Source of the DNA: Thereva unica
Lineage: Eukaryota; Arthropoda; Insecta; Diptera; Therevidae
Assembly (NCBI GenBank): GCA_949987705.1
Contig: OX465281.1
Span: forward strand, 98,984,326-99,048,325
DNA: 64,000 nucleotides
Direction of reading: 5' to 3'
Shown: piece by piece, positions 19,675 to 32,000 of the stretch
Position numbering within the stretch: the stretch's first letter is position 1
How the letters are laid out: the number at the start of each line of letters is the position of its first letter
The notes under the pieces: model-generated
What the model was told of the DNA's origin: nothing
What the model saw: only the letters and a program-made list of their open reading frames with translations
The model's database searches: none
Made by a program: the position numbers and the translations under genes

Positions 19675-19901
19675 TGTTGAATTAGTATTCTATAGATGTT
19701 AATTTAGTTTGAATTCATTGTGAATTAGCTTTAGTCTTCATAAGTTTGTTTTGACATTTGAATTGTCAGTCGGTCATTCTATCAATCAATTTTGAATTAA
19801 CCGAATTAACGTAGTTTTCTCAAATCAGACGCTGTAAAGACATTGGAGAGTAAACACAATAAATTTTCTTGTACTAATAAAAAGCGAGTTTTTATTCAAT
19901 A
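19675..19901 (+). repeat. Copia-1 3' LTR
   Basis: Same ends as the 5' copy, preceded by the purine tract at 19663-19674 and followed by the target duplication GCGTA. Confidence 0.93.
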
Positions 19902-20256
19902 GCGTAAAGTTCCCAACATTTCAACTTTGGTTGCACGACACTTAGCAACGGTTTTTGAAGCTATATTTGTGTTAATTATTTTCCAGTTTTATTAAGGCCA
20001 TTTTATTCGAAGCAAAAATGGCAAGTCAAATTAATAATTAAAATAATTGAGGGCCATTTTTTTTAAACAACTAAAAAAGTAAAATGTTCGGTTGGATATT
20101 TCTTTTAAACATCATTTTAACTAGCAGTTGGATATTTTACTTTTATATTATATTATATATTTTATTTCTATTTTAATTCGAAATAGTAAAGAACATTGAA
20201 AAATATATACTTTAAAAAAAATTAATGGTCTTGGATGTGAAGTATCACGTCCGTAT

Positions 20257-20612
20257 ATTAACGTGACAACGTCTATTAATTTGAACGTGACAACGTCTGT
20301 TATTACGTTTTGTATTATTTTCTCAATTAATAAATTATATATTTCGAAGCAAATTTTTTTTTGTGTGCGGGACATTTTCACACGCGCGTCCTATCTTAAA
20401 CCGATTTAATAGACGTTGTCACGTCAATAAGGTGAATGAATGTATTTTTCCCGTGTAGAGGATAAGTTAACGAAAATTTTGAGCCATTGACCACCCCCCT
20501 AACATGTATGGGGGCGGAGATATGATTTTTTTTGTGTGCGGGACATTGTGCGGGACACTTTCACACGCGCGTCCTATCTTAAACCGATTTAATAGACGTT
20601 GTCACGTCAAAA
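20257..20612. repeat. Cluster of direct and inverted repeats around ACGTTGTCACGT
   Basis: A ~65-bp block (GTGTGCGGGACA... to ...AATAGACGTTGTCACGTCA) occurs at about 20362-20428 and again at 20534-20609; the second has an internal GTGCGGGACA duplication. Inverted versions ACGTGACAACGTCTATTAA and ACGTGACAACGTCTGTTAT lie at 20261-20303. Probably the termini of overlapping MITE copies; the boundaries are uncertain. Confidence 0.5.
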
Positions 20613-20929
20613 ACAGGAAAAAATTTGCAATGAGAAAATGCCGTTTTTTTAAAAAGAGGACAATTGCCATTTATTTTGTCTCGATTTGCTGTAGCTGCTC
20701 ATTTCAGTCTAAAATTTTTTAGCATTGATATATCACATTGATTTTTGCAGAAACAATACAATTTTCTTGTAAAATAACTCCAGTTTTATCCATTTCTTCT
20801 TAAATATTTAATACTCAAGAGAAACCTGATTCCTTCCCTTCGTTTTTGTGTATCTTTTTTTCGATATTGTTTCGAAGCAAAAATTTGAGAGGAAGTATGT
20901 GTGTGTGTGCGTACGTATGTGGTAATTTT

Positions 20930-21510
20930 TTCCTGCACGATATCGCGCGAGCCAAAAAAGATAACGACTTCGTTGAGGTGTCGTTCGAAGTGTATCAACG
21001 GAAATATGATCTGAAAAGATTTTTATAAAATTTGGTCGAACCGTTTTTTGGTTTAAACGACATAAGTGATTTGTGTACCTGCACGATATCGCCCAAACTA
21101 CAAAAGATATCGACTTACAGTAGATGCCGTTCAAAGCGTATTAACGACAATATAATCTGTGAGGATTTTTATAATAATCGGTAGAGCGGTTTTCTGGTTT
21201 AAACGACATAAGCGATTTTTGTACCTGCTCGATATCGCGCGAACCATAAAAGATATCAACTAAGCTGCAGTGCTGTTCGAAGAATATTAACCAAAATATG
21301 ATCTGAAAAGATTATCATAAAATTCGCTCGAGTCGTTTTTTGTTTAAACGATTTTCGTGATTTTTGTACCTGCAAGATACCGCGTGAGCCAAAAACTATA
21401 TCGACTTTCGAAAGAAAAATATTAACGAAAAAATGCCCTGAAAAAATTTCATAACATTCGGTCGGGCCTTTTTTATGTGTTTAAATGGAAAAACTTTGGA
21501 TAAGTGTTAG
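20930..21510. repeat. 146-bp tandem repeat, four diverged units
   Basis: Units begin TACCTGCACGATATCGCGCG and start at 20930, 21076, 21222 and 21367, with periods of 146, 146 and 145. Each carries AAAGATATCGACT, a GTTCGAAG..TATTAACG segment and a GTTTAAACGACATAAG segment. Units differ from one another by roughly a fifth, so the array is old. No coding potential is shared across units. Confidence 0.8.
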
Positions 21511-21931
21511 AAAGACCTTAAATTGATATGCTTTGCTAATATCTAATGCACTCGATGGAATGAGACCGTTCTAAACGAAGTGATTCTGCACAGCTTTAGC
21601 CCTCCAACAAAACATCATTTGTCAAAATCCGACAACCTTGAAAAATCGTGCATCCTTTACAAACATCAAGAATTTTTCAAACCTTAGATCAGCACTTTTT
21701 GACGGTTCATCCCGGGATTTCCAGTAGTTACCGAAAAATTTGTTTTTTTTGGTCAAGTCTGACATTGATTAGTTTTGCTAATATCTCCAGAAAGCTTTGG
21801 AATTTCCAAATGAAGTCATTCACTTCGCAGCTTACCAACAGCACTTCAACACACTCAATACGAATTCGAACACCCGCTTTAGTTCGCTACACTACGAAGT
21901 ACGAAGGAAATGTTGGGTTGCAGGAAAAACA
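21511..21931. other. Spacer left of Copia-2, nothing recognised
   Basis: AT-rich; a 122-residue open frame at 21648-22016 has no family resemblance and runs across the Copia-2 LTR border into the nested hAT relic. The Copia-2 target duplication AATTC is at 21932-21936. Confidence 0.4.
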
Positions 21932-21958
21932 AATTCTGTTAAAGTTTAAACTGATAAG

Positions 21959-22469
21959 CAGGGCCGGACTATCGCCTACGCCAACAACGCCATGGCGTAG
22001 GGCGGCACATTGCTAAGGGCGGCAATAATGTGAAAAAAAAAATTTTAATATTTTCGAATGAATTTTTTTTATTTATTTTTTTTAATACATACTATTCTAC
22101 GGTTTTTAAATTAGTACTTTTCGAGCTTTTTTCTGAGCAAAATCGTCAATTAACAATTCGACATCTAGAGATCGATTAAGCTCAGCTTCAATGCACAATA
22201 TTGCAAATGAATTAAGTCTTTCGTCACCTACACTGGCACGTAAATAATTTTTTATTCTCTTTAACACTGAGAAAGATCTTTCATCACTACAATTATATAA
22301 TAATTGTATAAAATCATTATATTAAATAATCATGTTATAATATTATTATCATTATATTTACTCTATATATATATATAGATAAAAAATTTAAGTTTCCAAA
22401 AACGCTAGCCTTAAGGAAGCGGCAACTTGCGATTGGCGTGGGGGCGGCACTTGGTCTAGTCCGGCCCTG
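21959..22469 (-). mobile_element. hAT relic (511 bp) inside the Copia-2 5' LTR
   Basis: Termini CAGGGCCGGACTA and TAGTCCGGCCCTG are typical hAT TIRs. The 8-bp target duplication CTGATAAG is exact (21951-21958 and 22470-22477). The sister 3' LTR at 26865-26875 keeps the unoccupied site. The interior encodes only a transposase C-terminus on the minus strand plus AT-rich filler. Confidence 0.92.
22106..22291 (-). pseudogene. hAT transposase C-terminal dimerisation domain
   Basis: 61 codons ending in TAA read CSDERSFSVLKRIKNYLRAS, then VGDERLNSFAILCIEAE and LNRSLDVELLIDDFAQKKAR. The pattern ERSFSxLKRIKxYLRxxxGxERLNxLAxLxIExE is the hAT dimerisation region of the ZMYM1-like group of hAT proteins. 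The frame is open over the whole preserved segment and stops where the catalytic domain should begin, so an internal deletion removed the rest. It cannot be an active transposase. Confidence 0.85.
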
Positions 22470-22755
22470 CTGATAAGATAGATGTCACTTTTGTATTGGT
22501 TTGTTTTTCTCTTGTATGTTGGTACTCTTTGTAGTTTTCAGTTTGCTTTGCGACCACGCTGTAAACTGGCTAAAAATAAATCTGTTTATTTCTCGAAATC
22601 TCGCGTTGTTTTTATCGAAAATCCTGTTTCCCACAATAGGTTATGGGCTTAGAACGCTTCCACTGCGCATTGAAATCAAATTTAGTGGCGATTTTCGGTA
22701 ATTTTGTGTGCAATTCTGTGTCCTAGACTAAAACTTTCGTCAAGCCAAGAACAAG

Positions 22756-25700
22756 ATGGCTGAACCCGCACAGCAACAAGATGAGAGCGGTCGTGTTCTG
22801 GCAAGCATCAGCAAACTAGCAAATGAAGCTCAATTTGAAACCTGGAAGTGGCAAATCGTACTTTGTTTGAAAGAACAGTGTCTTTTTACAATCGTTGACG
22901 CTACACGGTTGTGCCCTGCCGCACCTGCAGCAAACGCAGAACCGTCCGATGAGTACAGACGATGGCAACGAGACAACGCGCGCGGCTCGTATTCTGGGCA
23001 CGGCACTGGATGAAGAAGCTGCAATCTACGTTCGCAAAAAGACTGACGCCAAAGAAATATGGGATACACTTTTATCAGTGTTCGAACAATCTTCTTTGCA
23101 GCGTCTGTACACGCTATTTGTAGTTTTTTCGAAATAACGAAAGATGACGCTATTTCTATCACCGAACACGCATCGCAATTGGCAAATCTGTTCGATGACA
23201 TTCTCGTAGAACTTCAAAAGGGCAACGCTCCCAGTATCTTTGCTGCACCACAGAATTTTCAAAACGCTCGGTCCAGAATACCAATATTATCGTTCGACTT
23301 GGTATCGCGTTCCTGAAGTTGAGCAGACGACAAAACTTCTGATCGAGAATCTTCGATCAATTGAAAATTCAGTCTCGTCACAAGGCGCGTCGCATTCGTC
23401 AGGTGCTTTCTTCGCTAAACTAAAAGTTCAACAACAAACACAAAAGAAACAAAATAAAAATTTTCGAGGTTCATTTGCAACAGGCAAGAAGGAGAAGCGC
23501 GCATGTTTGTACTGCAAGAAATTTGGTCATATCATCAGTGAATGTCGGAAGCGAGAGGCTGCAGAACGAAACAAGCAAACTGACGGTGGAAAGGTGGAAC
23601 TCAAACAAAACTCTAAACTAGGCTCGTTTCTTGCTACAGGATTGGCTGTCAAAACTGATGTTGCATTAGTTGACAACTGGATCGCGGATTCCGGCACAAC
23701 GCACCACATATCAGCGAACAAGCAGCATTTTGCTACTTTCGAGAAGTTCCCGATTCCACAGCGCGTTCAAACGACCAGCAAACATTTCATTTTAGCATAT
23801 GGATCCGGCAAGGTAGAAGTTGATGTTCGCATCGGTGACAGGTTGTTGTCTGCAACCCTAAATGATGTCTGGTACGTCCCCGAGGCACGTCATCAACTTT
23901 TCTCCATTCGTCAAGCTGCTGAACGTGGAAATGACATTTTATTTAAGTCTGGTGGAGTGAAAGTTTTGTGTAATGGTGAACTTGCCGCGACCGGTCAACT
24001 AATTAGATCTGTGTACGTCATGGACATGCGCGTTCGCATTCCAGAGGTGTCCTGTGTAAAAGCTAATCTCGCCACATCAACTGACGTACTTCAAGGATGG
24101 CACGAAAGATTCGGACATCAAGATAAACGACACGTGCGTGATGTTTTGTCTCGTTTTGGTATTTCGTGCAAGTCGTCAGATACATCGGATTTTTGTGACG
24201 GTTGTGTGCTCGGGAAATCGCATCGCAAATCTTTTCACTCCCGTGTTGATCGCCCAACTGCAGTTGGTGAGCTGATACACGCTGATGTAAACGGCTCGAT
24301 GTCTGTTTATTCGACTAACGGTTTTCGATACTACGTGGTGTTTAAAGATGAATATTCTCAGTTTGTTCGCATATTTTTGATGAAGCGCAAATCGGAAGTG
24401 GCTGAACATTTGGACGCATTTTTGAGAGAGTGTGATACTACAGGACATAAAGTGAAAATTTTTCGTTCTGACTGTGGGACTGAATTTGAATGTGATGCTG
24501 TGATGAAGTTGTTACGTGAACGAGGTATCGAGTTTCGGCCATCGTGTCCATATACGGAGCAGCAGAACGGAGTCGCTGAACAGTCAAACAGTCATGTCGT
24601 CGAGTTGGCACGTTCGATGCTGACAGTCAGCGCTTTATCGTCATTGTTTTGGGCACATGCTTGTGACGCCGCTGTATACGTGATCAACCGCACCGGAAAG
24701 TCACGCGTTCCTGGCAAGACACCGTTTGAGATGTGGACCGGCACGGTTTTTGACAGCTTCGAATGATCTGAGAATCTGAGAGCCTGAGAATCTTCGGTAC
24801 TGAGTGTTATGTGAATGTGCCAAAACAGTTCCGAACAAAATTCGACGCCAAAGCAGTTCTTGGTCGTTTTCTTGGTTACGTCAACGACAAGGATGGATAC
24901 AAAGTGTGGGTACCATCAAAACTTCGCATGATGAAGTCACGAGACGTTGATTTTCGCCCAGAAAAACTTTGTACTACAAAGAACACAATCGAACTTGAAT
25001 TTGGAACTCGCTGTGATGACCAGGATGACCAAAAAGGGGAAGTTGAAACCGACGACCAGGCAGGTAATGAATCTATGAAAGTGATGATGATCCTGAAGAA
25101 ACTATCGATGCTGTATGTGAACCTCCTGAGAATGCTGCTCAGCCTGTACCAGGAAAAGTTGTTCAAGGACGAGTGCTACGTCCAGCACGTTCGATTCGTT
25201 TGAAGTTGGATATCAAACTCTTCACTCAAAGGCAAAGATCTGGAGCCAACTAACTTCGCTGATGCAATGAAGAGTCATGACTCAGACAAGTGGTTGTGCG
25301 CGATGAAAGGTGAACTGGACGCTTTTCAAGAGAACGAAACGTGCGACTTGGTACCGTTGCCACCGGGTGAGCGCGCTATCGATAATCGTTGGGTTCTTCG
25401 AGTCAAGTACAAGCCCGATGGTTCGGTTGATCGGTATCGCGCCCGTTTAGTTGTTCGTGGAATGTTTCAACGTCCTGGACTTGATTACGATGAAACATTT
25501 AGCCCGGTCGCTCGTTACGACTCCATCCGAGCCTTCATTGCAACTGCAGCTGAAGAACATCTTTTGCTTGGTCAATTCGATGTTCGAACTGCCTTTTTAT
25601 ATGGAAAAATTGACAAGGCTTCGATGATGGATCTGGATTCGTCTGTCGTCTGAAGAAAGCTGCATACGGCCTCAAGCAATCTCCTCGTTGCTGGAACAAC

Positions 25701-26861
25701 GAGCTAAACTCGTTCATGGAAAAGAACGGTTTCACACGTTCAACCGCTGATCCATGCGTCTACACTAGGACTAGAGACGGAGAGAAGTTACTCGTCGCAA
25801 TTTACGTCGATGACGGTCTTATTGCTGGATCATCGCAAGCCGTGGTTAACTCGTTCCTGGAATTGCTGACTTCAAAATTTAAGATCACAATTGTATTTCT
25901 CGACTCATTTTTGGGGATGCAGATCGAGCAACGAGAGTCTGGTTTCTTTTTGTCGCAACGCATATATGTTGAGAAAATTCTACAACGATTCGAAATGGCA
26001 AGCTGCAAATCCGTGAAGACACCTGCCGACAACGAAAAACCCGACAACTCAAACGACGCGCCCCTCGACAAGTCCATCCCATACTGTTCTGCTGTTGGTT
26101 CCTTGTTGTATCTCGCCTGTGCCACACGCCCAGATATAGCGTTTGCTGTTTCAAAGGTGGCACGAGCGATGGCGAATCCCACAAAGTTCGACTGGTTTTG
26201 CGTTAAACGCATCTTTAGATACCTCCGGGGCACTTCTGCACTGGGTTTGTTCTACACTTCTAATGCTGACGGACTGTATGCCTATTCTGATGCTGATTTT
26301 GCAGGAGACGTCAAGACTCGTCGATCAACCAACGGTTTCGTGTCTTTGATCAACGGCACAGCTGTTTCGTGGACCTCACAATTGCAGAAATCAGTCGCTT
26401 TATCGACAACCGAGGCAGAATTTGTTGCTGCGAGCGAAGGCGCTAAGGAACTGGTGCGGCTCAACCGACTGCTGTCAGAAATTGGTACCTCTAGAGAAAC
26501 ACCAATTTTGTTCGTCGACAAAGCTAGTGCAATCAAGTTGGTGAAGAATCCGGAGTTTCACAAAAGGTCCAAGCACATTGCAGTGCGAGAACTTTATCAG
26601 AGAGGTGACATCGACGTGGAATTTGTGGCTTCGAAGAATCAACTGGGAGACATGTTCACAAAACCTTTGAATTCTAAGAAGTTTAAATTCATGTGCTCCA
26701 AAATTGGACTTACATTTCAATCATTTTTGCGTTTAATTTGGTACATTAGAGTGAATTTGTTCTTCTTTTTGTTTTGCAAAACAATTAAAATTTCTGTTCG
26801 TTTTAAAATGTCAAAATTTTTTTTTAATCAGATCAGTTTACGGAGAAGTGTTAAAGTTTAA
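22756..26861 (+). pseudogene. Copia-2 Gag-Pol, heavily frameshifted
   Basis: It starts MAEPAQQQDESGRV at 22756. Gag breaks near 22980, 23130 and 23260; then 23240-24766 is one frame holding a CCHC knuckle (CLYCKKFGHIISEC), protease (WIADSGTTHHI) and integrase (IHADVNGSM, FRSDCGTEF, QQNGVAEQSN). A stop at 24764-24766 and a shift precede the integrase tail (24811). RT resumes at 25267 (FDVRTAFLYG). About 10 codons before the SLYGLKQ block are deleted and the frame changes at about 25615. The last frame (25716-26861) has IYVDDGLIAG and RNase H (YSDADFAGD, STTEAEFVAAS, VDKASAIKL), and its stop lies 10 nt inside the 3' LTR. It is older and more damaged than Copia-1. Confidence 0.93.
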
Positions 26862-26952
26862 ACTGATAATATAGACGTCACTTTTGTATTGGTTTGTTTT
26901 TCTCTTGTATGTTGGTACTCTTTGTAGTTTTCAGTTTGCTTTTTAATTAAAC

Positions 26953-28696
26953 CAGTGGCGGTTCCTCTTTGGAAGCAAAGGAAGCACAGCTTCCCTTGAA
27001 CAAATAGGCAACTCAATAAAAATTACTTTTAATATATCACGATTATTAGAAGAAAAATCTTAATATATTTCCTCCTCTGGAAACACTACAAATGCAATGT
27101 ACAGATTTTTTTATATACAATGTACAATTGAAATTTATCATCCTACTGTAAACAAAGAGTAAAGCCGTAGCCACGATACGAGCGGTAAGTAACAGAGTGG
27201 CGAATACTAAAGTGTCTCTCACCGCCCTTATCGTGGCCGAGGCCTTACACACCATCTGGAAGCTGTAATATCCTCAGCTTCTTTGGCACAGAAAATAGAT
27301 GTGAAAACTGCAACACATTCAATTAAATTGAACTCCCACTCACGCAAAGGTTTGCGTTGATACAGTGCCCTCAGAAGCTGAGCTAAACGCAGCTTCTCCG
27401 GAGCCGAACAGTGAGATACGACATACAAGAAGTCGAAGAGAGAGAAATTTTCTGTAACCACTATGTACTCTTTGTTTTCTTGGTTTCTTTTTCTGGTAAT
27501 TTGTTCTGGCTTCGAGCAGTATTAACTTTGCTCTTAAAATTTTGCTTCGATATTTTGTTTTTGACTCTTCTTAAAATATAAATTTTCATTTATGTATATT
27601 GAGTCAAGAAAAAAGAGATCGAAGATAGGTGAAGTTTCTCTTTATCTTTTGTGGAGTGGCAGGCGGTGTATATTGAATATAAGCTGATAGAGGTTCCGCC
27701 AAAAGAGTTGATGCCGGAGCGCGCAGCTGGGGAAATTAAAGCTGCACACAAATAAAAATTGCGCACATATTGATAAGAAATGCGCTTATGTATTTTCAAA
27801 TTTCCCCTTCGAAATTTGTTGCGACTAGGCTAAGGGACGGGAACGGCATGCGGGGATTCTACTGCGCATGGAAAACGCGATTTTCTCGGCATCAACTCTT
27901 TTGGCGGAACCTCTAACTTTGTAGCTTCCGTTATATTTTTTAAGATTCTCTTTAATGATGATCCCTTTAGAGAATATTTTTATGAATTGTATTTTCGAGT
28001 ACGGGTTGCCTGAAGTGTTTCTTTGCTAGGAGAATGTAATGTTGGTCGGCGGTGGTGTAGGGGGTGTATGCGAGGTATTCAGGGTTTTATTATTGGTATG
28101 TTTTTTAGATTTTGAGCAAAATTATGCATTTATAAGGTAAATTAAACGAGATTAAAAGCGTAGTTGCAGCTTTTCAAACGTCCTGAACGAAACTACAATT
28201 TCAAAAAAATTGACGAAAAAATGAAAGAATTCACGATTTGTGATTCCTTTTTTTCTCACTTTTTCCAAGCTAAAAAATTTTCTTGTTCATAAAAATGCAC
28301 AAAAGAACCTATATTTAAAAATGAGAAAGAACCGCTGATAGCCAATATTATGACGGACTGCCTTTATTTTTTTGGCTTCTTTCGTACCTTTAGACATACC
28401 GAGGTATACGTATCTTTAGTTAGAAAGAACGACCAAAATGGTAAAATTTTCACAAAATGGCCGATAACTTCCGTAGCGGCGCTGGTAGAGGTAGAAAATG
28501 ACCATTTCGTATACCGTTCGACGTAACTAGCATGTTCTATAAAAAAAATTAGACTGGGAACAATTCCTTATGTTTTGTTTATCTAATTACACTATAGATT
28601 ATTTTCATTTTTTTAGGTAAAGCCTTCGATACTTTTACTTTTATCGTTCGCCTTGTGCATTGCTTCCCTTATCCTAAGCCTTACGAACCGCCACTG
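26953..28696. mobile_element. hAT-like non-autonomous element (1,744 bp) in Copia-2 3' LTR
   Basis: Ends CAGTGGCGGTTC and GAACCGCCACTG are hAT-style TIRs. The flanking 8-mers AATTAAAC (26945-26952) and AATTAGAC (28697-28704) match at 7 of 8 positions. The interior shows no convincing transposase; a 77-codon minus-strand frame at 27228-27461 is unassigned. The region 26990-27010 and the right end near 28660 share inverted GGAAGCAAAGGAAGC / TTGCTTCCCTTATCC strings, extending the TIR. Confidence 0.8.
27690..27913. mobile_element. 224-bp MITE with 27-bp TIRs and TA target
   Basis: GAGGTTCCGCCAAAAGAGTT (then GATGCCG) at the left is perfectly inverted at the right end (CGGCATC, AACTCTTTTGGCGGAACCTC). 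TA flanks both ends (27688-27689 and 27914-27915). It is nested in the hAT-like element, making three levels of nesting in this part of Copia-2. Confidence 0.85.
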
Positions 28697-28739
28697 AATT
28701 AGACACGACCACGCTGTAAACTGGCTAAAAATAAATCTG

Positions 28740-28975
28740 TGTTGGATGCCTGAAGCTTGTATTGTGTAAGCAGCTTTATCTGTCATGCGTAAAACTTAAG
28801 CCAGCGTCTTTCTAGAAGAAGAAGAAGAAAACAAAGTATAAGTGACAGAATTCTTTCTAAAAAGATCACAATGTAAAAGTTCAAAGTCTATTAAATAAAA
28901 TTAAGTATTTCCTTATATGAAAGAGTTTTAATAGTAATCAAATCTACAACATAATAGTAATCCAATCGACAACAG
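28740..28975 (+). repeat. Copia-3 5' LTR
   Basis: TGTTGGATGCCTGAAGC ... ATCGACAACA. Includes an AGAAGAAGAAGAAGAA simple repeat and AATAAAATTAAG. Adjacent to the copia-type primer site. Confidence 0.93.
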
Positions 28976-29074
28976 GTTATGGACCCAGTAGGCAGCAGTA
29001 TTAATTGTTTTCTTAATTATTAAATAAAATAACCTAACCTTAAAAGCTTACTTAAAATCAACAGCACATGCAAC

Positions 29075-32000
29075 ATGGATACAAAATTTAGTTTGGAGAA
29101 GCTGATCGAGTGTGGAGAAGGAAATGGAAAGACAAACTATGTATCTTGGAGATTCAAGTTGAATTTGTTGCTGCGCATGAAAGAATTATTAGAAATTGCT
29201 ACAGGTACAGAGTCGAAGCCTATGAATATGGATCCACAACTAAATAATTGGATCAAGAAGGATATAGAAGCTCAAACTATTATTGGTTTAAATGTTGATG
29301 AGAGAATCGCCTTAAAAATTACCACATGCAAATCTGCTGCAGATATGATTGAAAGATTGGAACAACTTTATGGTCGGAAAAACCAGAAATCTACTCCGAT
29401 GTTACAACAACAATTTTTTAGTTATGCATATGATGAGTCAAAGTCAGTTGCAGATAATTGTCTTCAAATAGATGGACTGGCACAGGAATTACGTTCTAAT
29501 GGTGTAGAGGTTAAGGACAGTTGGATAAATTTGATTACTTTCATGCTGCTTGGGAATCAGTTGCAGAAACCGAAAAAATACTGCCAAATTTACGAGATCG
29601 TCTTCAGCAAGAAGAAATAAGACTTCAAGGTCGTGAGTCAGACAATGTCCGAAATGCACTAATTGGAAAGTCTGAAAGGTTTAGAAAGGATCAGCATAAG
29701 AGAAGCCAGACAATGTCAACGAAGAAGTCAAATCATTTAGGTTCCGGTCAGTATAAACAGTCAGGTCAATTCGATATCAAATGCTTTAAATGTGGAAAAG
29801 CAGGTCATATAAAACGTGAGTGCACAAATGGACCCTGTCCTGAATATTTTGAGTATTGCAAGAAAAATTACAGTTGCAATTATTGTCATAAAAAAGGTCA
29901 TTTTGCAAACGAATGTCCCAAAACGTCAAGTATTGATAAGAGTCGTGTAAAGTCTTTTGTCTCAGTTGCATTGTCATCAACACTTTTGGAAAGTCTTACA
30001 AATAAACGCGAACTGTGGATCAAAGATAGTGGTGCAACTCATCATCTGACTGGAAACTTGAATTGGTTAACAAATATACGATCCCTGGATGTTCCCATTT
30101 TGGTTGAAATTGGAGACTCGACAAAATTAGAGGGTGTTTCGTTTGGTGATGTCCAGCTACATGCTACATGGTCAGAATTGGTATCCTATCGTACTAAAAG
30201 ATGTTCTATTTGTTCCAGATCTCACTTTCAACTTATTTTCTGTCACAACTGTATTGGATAAAGGCTATACACAACAAGCTACAGCAGAAGAGTCACTGAT
30301 CATGGAAGGAAGCAAAACTGTCTTAGTAGCCAAAAGGACTGGAGGATTATGTCAAATGATGTTTCGTCCAATGGAACAGTACAGCTTACGAGCTGTAAGC
30401 TTAAAACTCTGGCATGAAAGATTAGCGCACCAGAATATTCGTCATGTGAAAGATATTTTGAAGAAAAATGATATCAGCTATATTGATGACTGGGAAAGTA
30501 ATATTTGCAAAGGATGTGTGTATGGAAAACAGCACAAAGTTTTTCATCCAAAGAATGATATCATTGCTAAAGCTCCTCTAGACAGAGTACATGTAGATTT
30601 AGGAGAAATGAATGTCCGATCTCTTGGTGGTGCCAAATGTTTTTTATTGTTGAAGGATGACTATAGTCGCTTTCGGACAGTATACTTCCTGAAACAAAAA
30701 TCAGAAGCAGTGGAAAAGTTGAATATATATTTGAATTTAGTCGAAAATCAGTTTGGAAAAAGAGTAAAAGTTCTAATGTCAGATAATGGAACGGAAATTA
30801 AAAATGTCAGGAGTAAGAGTATCTTTGAACAGCTTGGAATATTTCATGAAAGGTCAGTTACCTACACACCACAACAGAATGGTCGGATTGAACGAGAAAT
30901 GCGCACTATGGTGGAAGCAGCAAGAGCAGAAATTTATGCCAAAGATCTTGGACAGCCCTTGTGGGCAGAAGCACTTAACTATTCAGTCTTCACAATAAAT
31001 CAAACTGGAAATAGTAATGTTGTTGGTAAAACACCTGCTGAGCTATGGTTTGGTCGTCGAGTAAGTCTAAAATGTATGAAAAGTTTTGGTAGCGAGTGCT
31101 ACATGTTAATACCAGATCATCAACGTCAGAAACTTGATAAGAAAAGCAAGAAAGGAATTTTCGTTGGGTATGATATCGAAGAACATGGATATAGAGTTTA
31201 TCTACCAAGTGAAAGACATGTTGAAGTCTCGTGCAATGTGTTGTTTGATGAGAAAGTTAACTCAAAACATGGGTATATGGAAATAATTTGCAAATCTAGT
31301 AAGCGGAAGCAAGACAAAGCAAAAGCCTTCAGTGAATGTGCAACAGAATCAGAATCTGAGACAGAAGACGATGAACCAAGTCAGGAGGAGTACTTCAAAA
31401 GCTGTGAAAGTGACCAGTTCGAGCCAAGTCAAGAAACAAGTGAAAATAAGTCAGGATATAGTCTGCGAAATCGTCAGAACATGAAATCGCATCCAAAGTA
31501 TGGTGATTATGCTATGATAGGAGAAATTGAATACATTTCAGTCAAGAATACGTTAAAACACCCTGGATGGAGGAAAGCAATGGAAGATGAAATTGACGCG
31601 CTAAATCAGATGGAAGCGTGGGAACTTGTATACCTACCTAAAGATCGAAAGCCACTGACATGCAGATGGATTCTACGTGAGAAAGGAGATGGACGCTTGA
31701 AAGCACGTCTTGTTGCTAGAGGTTTTGATCAAATTCAAGGAATCAATTATAATGAGACGTTTGCTCCCGTTGCCAGATATGCAAGTATTCGGTTGTTGCT
31801 AAGTTATGCTGCTAACAAAAAATTGAAGGTTAATACTTTTGACATCAACACAGCATTCTTAAATGGAGAGTTGTCTGAGGAAATATTTATGTTACAGCCA
31901 GAAGGCTTTGACGATGATTCTGGAAAGGTCTGTCGTTTGAAAAGAAGTTTGTATGGGCTGAAACAAGCTTCAAAGGACTGGAATGCTACGTTCACAAAAA

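Larger units (their letters stand above)
15403..19901 (+). mobile_element. Copia-1: complete Ty1/copia element, very young LTRs
   Basis: A 4.5-kb element with 227-bp LTRs at 15403-15629 and 19675-19901 that differ at a single site (T/G in GTCAGTCTGTC). The 5-bp target duplication GCGTA is exact (15398-15402 and 19902-19906). The primer site GGTTATGGACCCAGCC adjoins the 5' LTR, and a purine tract AACAAGGGAAAG precedes the 3' LTR. One Gag-Pol frame fills the interior but carries three disabling changes. It sits about 1.5 kb upstream of the Tctp start, pointing the opposite way. Confidence 0.96.
21937..22638 (+). repeat. Copia-2 5' LTR (183 bp plus a hAT insertion)
   Basis: LTR sequence occupies 21937-21958 and 22478-22638, split by the hAT relic and its duplicated target. 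It ends CCCACAATA, one base different from the 3' LTR end, directly before the primer site. Confidence 0.88.

Noticed and set aside
20930..21510. Regularly spaced repeats considered as a CRISPR array
   Set aside because: The whole 146-bp unit is repeated, with no conserved short repeat plus unique spacers, and the context is an animal genome.
27228..27461. 77-codon minus-strand frame inside the 1.7-kb hAT-like element, considered as a transposase exon
   Set aside because: No hAT motif (no catalytic or dimerisation pattern) could be recognised.
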